This document shows, piece by piece, positions 10,372-18,539 of a stretch of 64,000 bases of DNA (positions are counted from its first letter, which is position 1; the number at the start of each line of letters is the position of its first letter). Made by a program: the position numbers and the translations under genes. This DNA is from Rhizobiales bacterium 2SD. GTDB taxonomy: Bacteria; Pseudomonadota; Alphaproteobacteria; Rhizobiales; Beijerinckiaceae. The stretch covers positions 124,001-188,000 of the forward strand of contig SCMY01000009.1 in assembly GCA_005502805.1 (NCBI GenBank), written 5' to 3'. Under the pieces are notes generated by a model, which saw nothing but the letters and a program-made list of their open reading frames with translations, was not told the origin of the DNA and searched no databases.

Positions 10372-10836
10372 CTATGACACGGCCTGGAGCGCCCGCCTCA
10401 GTTGAACCGGTTTGATGTCGGTGAGGCGGCCATCGACCTCGTCATGCGTGCGCTGCCAGATCGGCATGGCCTTGGCGAGCAGCGCAATTCCCTCGGGTGT
10501 AATTGCCAGGAGCCGGCTGCGGCGGTCCTTCTCGCCCGCAGCCACTACGACGAGGCCGCGACGTTCCAACGGCTTCAGCGCCGCGGTCAGCGTCGTCCGG
10601 TCCATGCCGAGCAGGTTCGCGACCGGGCCGATCGGCGGCGGCTCCGGCCGGTTCAGCGACATCAGGAGGGAGAATTGCTGATTGGTCAGCTCGACCGGCC
10701 GCAGGGCCTCGTCGAACAATCGCGCCAATGCCCGCGCCGCGCGCTGGACATGCAGGCAAAGGCAGTGGTCGCGCACGTGCAGCGTCGTGGCGAAAGGAAC
10801 GAGGGATTCGAGCGGTGCTTCCAGTGATTTTGACAT
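10372..10836 (-). CDS. MarR-family transcriptional regulator
   Basis: The 154-residue protein has a winged-helix core with LTNQQFSLLMSLNR, the recognition helix region MDRTTLTAALKPLERRGLV and the wing EKDRRSRLLAITPEG. An N-terminal CLCLHVQRAAR stretch is typical of MarR proteins that respond to small phenolic or oxidant signals. It is divergent from the DUF899 gene with a perfect 12-base palindrome between them, so it probably controls itself and that gene. No good ribosome site precedes its ATG. Confidence 0.88.
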   Translation of the reverse strand: MSKSLEAPLESLVPFATTLHVRDHCLCLHVQRAARALARLFDEALRPVELTNQQFSLLMSLNRPEPPPIGPVANLLGMDRTTLTAALKPLERRGLVVVAAGEKDRRSRLLAITPEGIALLAKAMPIWQRTHDEVDGRLTDIKPVQLRRALQAVS

Positions 10837-10847
10837 CGTTCAGATAT

Positions 10848-10859
10848 GTTGATATCAAC
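10848..10859. promoter_or_regulatory. Candidate MarR operator
   Basis: GTTGATATCAAC is a perfect palindrome in the 68-base gap between the divergent MarR and DUF899 genes. TTGATATCAA-like palindromes are typical MarR sites. It lies only 11 bases from the MarR start and 45 bases from the DUF899 start, so it could repress both directions. Confidence 0.6.
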
Positions 10860-10904
10860 GCAACCAATCTAGGCTGGGTGGCTGGATGCTGCAAGGAGAC
10901 GACG

Positions 10905-11636
10905 ATGGAGCATCAGGTTGTTTCCCGTTCGCAATGGCTGGATGCGCGCAAGGCCCTGCTCGCCCGTGAGAAGGAGTTCACCCGGCTGCGCGACGAGATC
11001 AATGCCGAGCGGCTGGCCCTGCCCTGGGTCAAGATCGACAAGGACTACGTCTTCGATACGCCTGCAGGGAAGAAGACGCTCGCCGAGCTGTTCGACGGCC
11101 GCAGCCAGCTGATGGTCTATCACTTCATGTTCGGGCCGGACTGGGAAGCGGGCTGCCCAGGCTGCTCCTTCATGGCCGACCATCTCGGCGGCACGCTGGC
11201 GCACCTGAACAATCACGACGTCACGCTGGTGATGGTCTCGCGGGCGCCGCTTGCCAAGATCGAGGCCTACAAGGCGCGCATGGGCTGGACCATGCCCTGG
11301 GTCTCGTCCTTCGGGAGCGAGTTCAACTTCGACTATCAGGCCTCTTTCACCAAGGAGGAGCTGGCTAAGGGCGCGGTGACATACAACTTCACCCGCACGC
11401 CGTCGGATCAGGCTCATGACGAATTGCCGGGCCTGAGCTCCTTCATCCGCGACGAGAACGGCGAAATCTTCCACACCTATTCGGGCTATGCCCGCGGCGG
11501 CGAGGAGATGCTGGCGACGCTGATGATCCTCGACCGCGCCCCGAAGGGCCGCAACGAGAGCTCGACGCTGAGCTTCGTCAAGCGCCACGACGAATACGAG
11601 GACAAGCCGAAGGCTCACGCCTGCTGCGCCGCCTGA
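10905..11636 (+). CDS. DUF899 thioredoxin-fold family protein
   Basis: The 243-residue protein has the DUF899 order: a helical N-terminus (SRSQWLDARKALLAREKEFTRLRD), a thioredoxin-like segment LMVYHFMFGPDWEAGCPGCSFMADHL with a CPGC pair, and a C-terminal HDEYEDK tail with a CC pair. The start at 10905 follows AAGGAG (10893-10898); the long upstream extension is not used. Members are predicted dithiol-disulfide or peroxiredoxin-like proteins with unknown substrates. It is cytosolic and probably under the adjacent MarR. Confidence 0.85.
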   Translation: MEHQVVSRSQWLDARKALLAREKEFTRLRDEINAERLALPWVKIDKDYVFDTPAGKKTLAELFDGRSQLMVYHFMFGPDWEAGCPGCSFMADHLGGTLAHLNNHDVTLVMVSRAPLAKIEAYKARMGWTMPWVSSFGSEFNFDYQASFTKEELAKGAVTYNFTRTPSDQAHDELPGLSSFIRDENGEIFHTYSGYARGGEEMLATLMILDRAPKGRNESSTLSFVKRHDEYEDKPKAHACCAA

Positions 11637-11677
11637 GAGCGTAACAGGCCACACCACGCGCATAGGGTCGGTGGGAT

Positions 11678-11701
11678 GCCCGCCTCCGTAAGGAGCCGGG
11701 C
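11678..11701 (+). terminator. Possible terminator after the DUF899 gene
   Basis: GCCCG-C-CTCC (11678-11687) can pair with GGAG-C-CGGGC (11692-11701) around a GTAA loop, with one C/C mismatch. A run of five T residues comes only 12 bases later. Position between convergent genes fits, but the fold is imperfect. Confidence 0.35.
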
Positions 11702-11750
11702 TTGGGGCGCGTGTTTTTCACGACCGGAGTTTCAGGTGACCGCAGACCGA

Positions 11751-12032
11751 TCAGGTGGTGCGGCCGACTTCCCGCGCAACGTCCGAGAATGGTCGCATCC
11801 CGCTGCCCGATCGCGTCGCAACCGACAGGAAGCGGGCGGCGAAGGCGAGCGAGTCGCGCTGGCTCGGGCTGAGCTGGTCGCAACGCTGCCGGTCGCCGAG
11901 CCCAGTCTGCTCGGCCTCGGCCAGTGCGGCCTTGAGCTGGGTGTCGCTCAAGGCGCCGGACGCCACCAGCGAGCGCAGCACGGCGGTGAAGGCCAGCAAC
12001 ATGCCTTCGAGTTGAAGATTGGCGACGTTCAT
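11751..12032 (-). CDS. Small conserved-looking protein of unknown function
   Basis: The reading frame of 93 residues starts MNVANLQLEGMLLAF, with GGGAGGA seven bases before the ATG, which favours a real gene. The predicted protein is mostly alpha-helical and soluble (for example GALSDTQLKAALAEAEQTG and SPSQRDSLAFAARFLSVA), with no signal or membrane segment. It follows the GSCFA gene on the same strand at 121 bases. I do not recognise a family. Confidence 0.65.
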   Translation of the reverse strand: MNVANLQLEGMLLAFTAVLRSLVASGALSDTQLKAALAEAEQTGLGDRQRCDQLSPSQRDSLAFAARFLSVATRSGSGMRPFSDVAREVGRTT

Positions 12033-12153
12033 CTCGTCCTCCCGATGTTGATCGGGCGGTCGGGCGGCCGCCGGACATGGCTGCGCCGGGGCCGCATTTC
12101 GGCGCCCGGCGCATCATGGCATGGTCCGCCGGTCAGGGCGACCGGCTTATCCG

Positions 12154-13188
12154 TCAGGCGGCCTGCGGCTGCTCGGCCGGCGGCAGGTAGGCGCCCTGGA
12201 AGGTCGTCATCACATGCGCCACCATCTCGCGGGCGATGTGGAGCTGGTCGTCCTCGAAGGCGATCGCGCGCGGCGAGTTGAGCACGATCTCGTAGCTCGG
12301 GAAGTAGTCGACATAGTCGAAGCGGCGGAACAGTTCCTCGGCGACGGCGCGCAGCAGCGACTTCGAGGCGCTGTTGGCGACGATCACGTCGGCATCCTTG
12401 AAGGTCGCGCCGAACGGCACCGGCGAGACGGTGACGACGAAGCGCATCTCCGGATTACAGTGCTCGCGGATCAAACCGATGATGTCGAGCATATCGGCCA
12501 GCGTCGCGTCATAGCCGTAGTCGACGAAGCGGAAGCGCTCGGGCATGCGCTGCAGCCAGCTCGGCCCGGGATGGGCATTCATGGCGATCCCCGTCTCGGC
12601 ATCGAGCCAGGTCTCGGTCAAGCCGAGCGTGAAGAAGCAGATTTTCGCCTGCTTGATCGTCGCGGTCGCCTCGGTCAGGCGCTTGCGGTTGGCGAAGGCG
12701 GTGTCGCGGTCGAGCAGCCTGAGGCCGCTGGCATGCGGATCGAACCATTGCCCGGGCGCGAGCTCGATCAGCCCGTCATTGGGGTACTCCTCGCCGCGTA
12801 GCACGCGCTTGAGCTCATGCGTCATCGAGCGGACCGAGTACTTGTTGAGCGCGCCGCGGCTGAGCTGGCCGCGATCGGCGCCGCCGCCGCGGCCCGTCGC
12901 CTCGTCCCAGCTCTCGAAATGCTCGGCGGGCACACCGTGGCCGCGCAGCAGCAGCGGCAGGCCGCGCATCATCAGCAGGTTCTCGACCTCGCGCGCGAAG
13001 CACGAGCCCATGGTGAAGATCGGCCAGGCCGGGTCGATCTTGAATTTCGGCTTGTGCTGGACTGCGAGGTAGTTGCCCGTAGTCAGGCGCTCCTTGGCCA
13101 TCTTCTCGGGCTTGCCCGAGGTCCAGCCGCGCACGGGATTGCCGCGCATGATGGAAAGGGCCGTGCCGGCATCGTATTCGATCTTCAT
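12154..13188 (-). CDS. GSCFA-domain protein of the surface-glycan cluster
   Basis: The 344-residue protein carries the eponymous GSCFA motif in PIFTMGSCFAREVENLL, followed by ICFFTLGLTETWLD and VSPVPFGATF, which are characteristic of the family. GSCFA proteins share features with GDSL/SGNH esterases and are thought to act on acyl groups of glycans, though this is not settled. The start is set at 13188 because AGGAGAC lies five bases upstream; the longer reading from 13338 has no such site. It sits at the 3-prime end of a long glycan operon and has no signal peptide. Confidence 0.88.
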   Translation of the reverse strand: MKIEYDAGTALSIMRGNPVRGWTSGKPEKMAKERLTTGNYLAVQHKPKFKIDPAWPIFTMGSCFAREVENLLMMRGLPLLLRGHGVPAEHFESWDEATGRGGGADRGQLSRGALNKYSVRSMTHELKRVLRGEEYPNDGLIELAPGQWFDPHASGLRLLDRDTAFANRKRLTEATATIKQAKICFFTLGLTETWLDAETGIAMNAHPGPSWLQRMPERFRFVDYGYDATLADMLDIIGLIREHCNPEMRFVVTVSPVPFGATFKDADVIVANSASKSLLRAVAEELFRRFDYVDYFPSYEIVLNSPRAIAFEDDQLHIAREMVAHVMTTFQGAYLPPAEQPQAA

Positions 13189-13334
13189 CGATCGTCTCCT
13201 GGTTCGTACAAACCTCTCGGGCTCGACGCTGCGGACTTCGGTCAGTCTCGTAAGCTCGCCGGGCGCTCGCTGATGGCCCGGTGACCTCCGGGCGTTTCCT
13301 CCAACCGGTGCGATCTTTGCCGCGCCGGATCTGT

Positions 13335-14795
13335 TCACATGCGGTGGGGAATGCCGTTGCGGTCGAGGAAGCCGCGCATCCGGTCATAGGAGGCGGCATA
13401 GCTCTTCGCGAGGTTGTTCAACGCTGCTTCCTGATAGACGGCGCGCCAGCCGCCCTCGGCCAGCGCCGCCTCCGGCACGACCGGGATCTTCAGCGTCTCG
13501 GCCAGCTCCTGGCTGCGCGTGTCATAGGCGACGAGCACGCCGGGCACGCCATGCGCCACAGCCGGCAGCACGCCGTGGACGCGGTAGCCGACGGCGAGAT
13601 CGATCGACCTCGCGAACTCGTCATAGCGCTCGACGTCGAAGAAGGAGAACAGCTGCTTCTCGTAGATGCGCCGCATCGGCGCATCATCCGGGCCGTCCCA
13701 CCATTTCGTCTTGACGAACTCCGCGACCGCCTTCTCCTTGGCGGCGCCATCGCGCAGGAAGAACGCCTTCTCCTCCTGCTCGCCATGCGAGGACATCACC
13801 ATCTCGCTCTGGCTGTCGACCTTGAGCAGCGCGGCTTTCTGGTTGCGCAGATAGGCTTCGGGGTCGGCGGTGTAGCTCTTGTCGGCCTCGCGACGCAGGC
13901 TGAAGGCGACCTTGCGGATCTCGCGCTGGTCGGGGATGCGGATCTTGAGGTCGCGGTTGCGGGTCCGGAAGATCGAGGGGCAGCCGACGACCTCGACATT
14001 GCCGATGCCGTTCTGGCGCAGGGTCTCGGCGCTGAAGGCGCCGCGCACGCCGATCGAGGCGCAGCGCTCGGCGACGATCGACCAGAAGCGCTTCGACGGC
14101 TCGGGCAGCTCGATCTTGCGGTTCTGGCTCGCCTGCGCGCCGACGCCGATGGCGTAGACCGGCAGCTTGACCCGCTCCAGCACCTCGACGGCGCGGAACC
14201 ACTCCATGTTCTCGTGGATGAAGTTCGAGCCGCGCACGAAGACGAAGTCGAACTCGCTGGCATAGCGCTCGATGTCGGCTTCCGTCGGCGACATGATCTT
14301 CATCGGCTCCAGATGCGCATAGCGCAGGAGCTTCAATGTCGAGTCGTAGACGATCATGTCGCCGATGTTGAAGTAGTCGGAGAGCAGCTTCTCCATCGGC
14401 GCGCGGTACCAGCGCACCTTGTCGTGCTCATGCACCTCGCCGGCCGGATAGATCACCAGCGCGCGCAATTTGGTCTCGGTCGCGATCGGGCGCAGGTTCG
14501 AGCCCGGGGCGAGCGTGCCTGTGGCTGCGTCGGCGATCGCGACCGAGTGGGGGCGCCCATTGGGCATAGCTGGCAGTGGGATGGTCAGCTCGGCGACATC
14601 GGCCTCGCCGGTGACGATCGCGCCGGGATGGATGGTGGCGTAATCCTGCCCGTCGAGCATCAGCTTGAGGGCCGGCCAGCTTCGGTCGGGCCGGCGGCCG
14701 ATGGCGACGACGACCTCGCCGGTGGTGGCGCGCAGGATCTTGATGGCATTTTCAGCCGAGACCACCGAGCCGAGATTGAGTACGGGCGCGTTCAT
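13335..14795 (-). CDS. Polysaccharide pyruvyl transferase family protein with an extra N-terminal domain
   Basis: The 486-residue protein has a C-terminal pyruvyltransferase-type domain: FVFVRGSNFIHENMEWFRA, VYAIGVGAQASQNRKIELP, and the hallmark VGYRVHGVLPAVAHGVPGVLVAYDTRSQELAE. About 120 residues precede it and look like a beta-rich accessory domain (up to roughly LRPIATETKLRALVI). The family adds ketal pyruvate to glycans using phosphoenolpyruvate, but several members have other roles. The ATG at 14795 follows AAGGAGGG and overlaps the upstream stop by four bases. It is a paralogue of the protein at 15991-17196. Confidence 0.85.
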   Translation of the reverse strand: MNAPVLNLGSVVSAENAIKILRATTGEVVVAIGRRPDRSWPALKLMLDGQDYATIHPGAIVTGEADVAELTIPLPAMPNGRPHSVAIADAATGTLAPGSNLRPIATETKLRALVIYPAGEVHEHDKVRWYRAPMEKLLSDYFNIGDMIVYDSTLKLLRYAHLEPMKIMSPTEADIERYASEFDFVFVRGSNFIHENMEWFRAVEVLERVKLPVYAIGVGAQASQNRKIELPEPSKRFWSIVAERCASIGVRGAFSAETLRQNGIGNVEVVGCPSIFRTRNRDLKIRIPDQREIRKVAFSLRREADKSYTADPEAYLRNQKAALLKVDSQSEMVMSSHGEQEEKAFFLRDGAAKEKAVAEFVKTKWWDGPDDAPMRRIYEKQLFSFFDVERYDEFARSIDLAVGYRVHGVLPAVAHGVPGVLVAYDTRSQELAETLKIPVVPEAALAEGGWRAVYQEAALNNLAKSYAASYDRMRGFLDRNGIPHRM

Positions 14796-15994
14796 GGCCC
14801 CTCCTTGACGAACTGAACCTTGAGGCGGACCAGATCGCGGTCTGGGCCGAGCTTGCAGTCGGCGACCTTCATCCTGGTCATGAAGAGATAGGCCTCGTCG
14901 CCGGTGGTCTCGAAATTGCGCGAGCGCGAGGCGGGGTCGGCGAGGGCGCCATAGCCGTAGCGCAGCCGGTCGCTGCAGTTCTTGCTCCACATCGTCGGCT
15001 GCACCATCAGCGTCTGCAGCGGCGACCAGCGGATCAGATCGTCGGACCAGCTATAGGCGACGCGGCCGCCGGCGATGTTCTGGCTCGGGTCGGGGCCGAG
15101 ATGCAGCAGCGCGAGCCATTTCCCGCTCGGCTCGTGCCGGGTCAGCGAGCCCACCGTGGTCGGCAGCGGCTTGAGCGTCTGGCAGGGCCGCGCCTGGCTG
15201 AGGTCGTCGCGATAGGGATCGACGGCGCGGATGGTGAAGTCCTGCCCGTCAAAAGCACGCCAGGAGGTCGGGTCCTTGATGTTGGTCGAGCGGAACAAGC
15301 AGACGCCGTTCTTCTGACCCTCGCCGCCGGTGGTCATGATCAGCGCATACCAGGCACCGTCCTTCTGGACGATGTTGGAGGGGTTGAAGAAGCCGCGATG
15401 CCGGCCCTGGCCGACCTCCTGGGGAAAGCCCGGCGCCGCCACCAGCGGGCGCGGCTCGTCGGTCTTGAAGCTCAGGCCGCCATCGCTGGAATGAGCGGCG
15501 GTGACGACATTGTACCAGCAGCTCATCGCATCCTTGAAGCGGCAAGCGCCGGGATGCTTGTCGGCATGGTATTCGGCGTGGACCAGCGCCTCGACATTGC
15601 GGCCATCGCCGGTCCAGGTCGCGGCGATCCAGCTCTTGTCGCTGAACTGGCTGGGATCGGCGCTGCTCTTCGCCTCGAAGGAGACGGCGCAGCTCTTGCG
15701 GATCGCGCCGAGATTGTCGCCGATCAGCGGCCGGCTGCGATAATGGCTGGCAAATGCGACGACCTCGCCCTTGCTGTTGCGGAAGGCGCGCAAGGGCGCG
15801 TCCGGCAGGTCCCATTCCTCGCAGCGCTCGCGCGCCCAGGAGACGACCGTCTCCTCCTTCGCGTCGGGCGCGATCTCCAGCCGATAGCCGGGCCCTTTCG
15901 GACCTGGCGCCTGCTGAGCAAGGCCAGCGACGGGAATTGTGACTGCCAACAAGGCCGCCGGCAGCCAGGCGAAGGCGGTGTGGGCGCTCCTCAT
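14792..15994 (-). CDS. Secreted beta-propeller (glycosidase-like) protein
   Basis: The 400-residue protein has a Sec signal peptide (FAWLPAALLAVTIPVAGLAQQ). The mature part repeats propeller-like blades with phrases such as AAHSSDGGLSFKTDEPRPLV, NIVQKDGAWYALIMTTGG, CLFRSTNIKDPTSWRAF and VAYSWSDDLIRW. This pattern resembles five-bladed GH43/GH32-type folds, but catalytic acids cannot be assigned by eye. Several cysteines are present, in line with a periplasmic location. It is locked between the two pyruvyltransferase genes by ATGA overlaps on both sides, so it belongs to the same glycan pathway, perhaps trimming or binding the product. Confidence 0.7.
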   Translation of the reverse strand: MRSAHTAFAWLPAALLAVTIPVAGLAQQAPGPKGPGYRLEIAPDAKEETVVSWARERCEEWDLPDAPLRAFRNSKGEVVAFASHYRSRPLIGDNLGAIRKSCAVSFEAKSSADPSQFSDKSWIAATWTGDGRNVEALVHAEYHADKHPGACRFKDAMSCWYNVVTAAHSSDGGLSFKTDEPRPLVAAPGFPQEVGQGRHRGFFNPSNIVQKDGAWYALIMTTGGEGQKNGVCLFRSTNIKDPTSWRAFDGQDFTIRAVDPYRDDLSQARPCQTLKPLPTTVGSLTRHEPSGKWLALLHLGPDPSQNIAGGRVAYSWSDDLIRWSPLQTLMVQPTMWSKNCSDRLRYGYGALADPASRSRNFETTGDEAYLFMTRMKVADCKLGPDRDLVRLKVQFVKEGP

Positions 15995-17196
15995 GCCACC
16001 TTCCTTTCCGGCTCGGGAGCCGGCGGCGCGGACGGGGCAGCGGCAGCGGCCTTCGCCATCTTGTGGTCGACCTTGTTCTCGCTGAGGAAGGCGCTCATCG
16101 CGCCATAGGTCCGGGCGTAGGCTGCGTTGAAGCGGTCGAAGAGCGCCTGGTTCCAGTACTCTTCCAGCTTGAACGGCTTGTCGCCGAAGACGTCGACGCT
16201 CGGGATCTGGAAGGTCTCGGCGAATTCGACGGTGCGGCTGTCATAGGTGAAGTAGATCGAAGGCGTGCCGTTGGCGAGCGCCATCAGATTGCCGTGCAGC
16301 CGGTAGCCGAGCACGAGATCGAGCTTGCGGACGAGCTGCTCGTAGCCGGCGACGACGTCCGAATAGAACATCCGGTCGCGATAGAGCGCCTCCATCTGCT
16401 CATCGAGATACCAGGACATCGCCCAGCCGTTCTCGCGCAGCGCGGCCATGCCCTCCTGCTTCTGCTCTGGCGTGCCGAGCGCGAGCTTCTTCTCCTCGAC
16501 CTCGCCCTGCGACATCAGCGTGACCTCGAAGCGATCCGCCATCGCCTTCACCAGGTCGCGGTGGAAGGTCAGGTAGCGCTTGATGTCCTTGGCGTAGTGC
16601 TTGGAGACCTCGCGGCGCAGGGTGACGCCGACTTGGCTGATGGCGTCGAGCGCCGGCAGCCGGATGGCAAGGTCGGGCCGGTTGTTGCGGAAGGCGGTCG
16701 GGCAGCCGATGATCCGGGCGTTCTTGATGCCGAGTTCGTGCATCACCTCAGCCGAATAGGTGCCGCGCACGCCGACCGAGGCAGTCGAATCCGAGATCAG
16801 CTTGAGGACGGTCTTGCTGTCCTCGCTGAGCTCGAGTTTGCCGCTGACCGGGGCCTGCGCGCCGATGCCGAAGGCGAGCACCGGCAGCTTCAGCCGGCGC
16901 AGCACCTCGGCGGTGCGGCTCCAGTTCATCCCGGCATGCACATAGTTCGAGCCGCGCAGGAAGACATAGTCGAACTCGGCGTTGAACCGGTCGATCTGCT
17001 GGGGATCGATGCTGGTGATCGGCAATTCCTCGAGCGTCTCGAAGTTGAGCAGCTTCAGCGAGGAATCGAAGACGAAGGCGTCGCCGATATTGTGGTAGTG
17101 GTTGATGTGGCTCTGCAGGTCGGCGTGGCGATACCAGCGGACATTGTCGTGGTCGTAGACCTCGCCCGACGGGCTGATCACGAGGATGCGGGCCAT
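15991..17196 (-). CDS. Polysaccharide pyruvyl transferase family protein
   Basis: The 401-residue protein begins MARILVISPSGEVYDHDNVRWYR and follows the same plan as its downstream paralogue: FLRGSNYVHAGMNWSRTAEV, VLAFGIGAQAPVSGKLELS and LGYRLHGNLMALANGTPSIYFTYDSR. It lacks the long N-terminal extension and instead ends in an Ala/Pro-rich tail (KAAAAAPSAPPAPEPERK). The start at 17196 is preceded by GGGAGA; the upstream open extension belongs to no gene. A role in modifying a surface glycan is inferred from family and operon. Confidence 0.87.
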   Translation of the reverse strand: MARILVISPSGEVYDHDNVRWYRHADLQSHINHYHNIGDAFVFDSSLKLLNFETLEELPITSIDPQQIDRFNAEFDYVFLRGSNYVHAGMNWSRTAEVLRRLKLPVLAFGIGAQAPVSGKLELSEDSKTVLKLISDSTASVGVRGTYSAEVMHELGIKNARIIGCPTAFRNNRPDLAIRLPALDAISQVGVTLRREVSKHYAKDIKRYLTFHRDLVKAMADRFEVTLMSQGEVEEKKLALGTPEQKQEGMAALRENGWAMSWYLDEQMEALYRDRMFYSDVVAGYEQLVRKLDLVLGYRLHGNLMALANGTPSIYFTYDSRTVEFAETFQIPSVDVFGDKPFKLEEYWNQALFDRFNAAYARTYGAMSAFLSENKVDHKMAKAAAAAPSAPPAPEPERKVA

Positions 17197-17228
17197 GGTT
17201 GCGTTCTCCCTTCTTGTGTCCGCGCAGC

Positions 17229-18539
17229 TCACGCGATCATCGGCGCGGCGGCGCGGTTGGCCGGGGTCGGCATGCCCCGCTCGGCGATCAGGCGCTGGTA
17301 GAGCGCAAGGTGCTGATTGGCGCAGTCGACATGGCTGAGCGGCTTCTTGATGCCTGCGCGCAGGCGCTCCCAGAGCCCAGGCTCGCTCAGCGCCCGGGTC
17401 ATGCAGTCGACGAGATCCTCGGAGCTGTTGGAACGGAAGTGCAGCCCGTCGACCTCGTCGGTGATCTTCTCGGCCATGCCGCCGAGATTGCTGGAGAGGA
17501 TCGGGCGGCCGTGAAAGAAGGCCTCCTGGATCACGATCGGCGAGTTCTCCCACCAGACCGAGGGCATCACCACCCAGTCGACCGAGCGCATCAGGTTCGG
17601 CATCTCGTGGTTCTGGAAGGGGCCGCAGAAGCGCACACGTCGCCCGGCCGCCTCGACCAGATCGGCGAACTTCTTCTTGTAGGCCTCCGGCTGCCGGTCG
17701 AGATTGCCGCCATAGACGAGGAGTACGCTGTCCTCGCCCCAGACGTCCTCCGGGATGCGGGTGACGGCGTCGATCAGCACGTCGGCGCCCTTATAGGGCG
17801 TGAGCTGGCCGAAATAGGCAAAGCGCGAGCGTCGTCCGTTCGCTTCGGGGCCCGGCCGCGGCGGCGCGGCCTCGGCGACGTCGATGCCGTTCTCGATCAC
17901 CGAGAAGCGCTCGGCCGACAGGCCCCATTGCTGGTAGCGCTCGGCGAGGAAGCGGCTCGGCGAGATGAAATGATCGGCGAGGTTGAGGATGCCCTTGATG
18001 AAGGTCTCGCGGGCGAGGAAGCGCGATGGCGAGATGTCCGGGAAGCAGGCATTGCAGTCGCTCGGCGAGGCCCGGTAGCAGAGCTTGAAGGCGCCGGTCT
18101 TCACCATCTGCCCGTGATGGTGGCAGATCGAGAGATATTCGTGGAAGGTCACGACGATCAGCGCGTCCGGCAGCGTGTCGCGCACCGCAAAGATGCATTC
18201 GAGGCCGAGCCCGATGAAATGGTGGAAGTGCACCACATCGGGCTTGAGATCGCGCAAGACACGAACGAAGTCGCGCTCGATCTCGTCGGTGGCGCGATTC
18301 GACAGCAGGAAGTGGTCGTATTCCTCGGCGTAATAGAGCAGTTCGCCGCCGCGCTGGCGCAGGCTCATCAGCGCCGTGCCGGCATGGCGCGGCGTCGGCG
18401 CACCGACACGAGCGAGGTAGTGCGTGTCCACCTCACTATTGGCCTGGAAGCCCTTGTGCAGGTTGTAGGAGGCGACTTCGGCGCCGCCGAGCGAGAAGGA
18501 AGGGTGGCCGTGCGAGACGACGAGGATACGCATGCTCAT
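17229..18539 (-). CDS. GT4-family glycosyltransferase with a cysteine-rich insert
   Basis: The 436-residue enzyme has the GT-B two-domain plan: MSMRILVVSHGHPSFSLGGAE with the donor-side glycine loop, and the C-terminal MPSVWWENSPIVIQEAFFHGRP block with the EX7E-like region. Between the domains lies an insert with Cys139, Cys154, Cys162 and Cys165 (SICHHHGQM ... KLCYRASPSDCNACFP), which could bind a metal. It shares this insert with the GT4 enzyme at 21485-22738. It is predicted to transfer a sugar from a nucleotide donor in the cytoplasm. The start overlaps the upstream stop by four bases. Confidence 0.9.
   Translation of the reverse strand: MSMRILVVSHGHPSFSLGGAEVASYNLHKGFQANSEVDTHYLARVGAPTPRHAGTALMSLRQRGGELLYYAEEYDHFLLSNRATDEIERDFVRVLRDLKPDVVHFHHFIGLGLECIFAVRDTLPDALIVVTFHEYLSICHHHGQMVKTGAFKLCYRASPSDCNACFPDISPSRFLARETFIKGILNLADHFISPSRFLAERYQQWGLSAERFSVIENGIDVAEAAPPRPGPEANGRRSRFAYFGQLTPYKGADVLIDAVTRIPEDVWGEDSVLLVYGGNLDRQPEAYKKKFADLVEAAGRRVRFCGPFQNHEMPNLMRSVDWVVMPSVWWENSPIVIQEAFFHGRPILSSNLGGMAEKITDEVDGLHFRSNSSEDLVDCMTRALSEPGLWERLRAGIKKPLSHVDCANQHLALYQRLIAERGMPTPANRAAAPMIA

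Noticed and set aside
13281..14816. A 511-codon plus-strand frame opposite a pyruvyltransferase gene
   Set aside because: Shadow of the minus-strand gene; composition has no domain logic.
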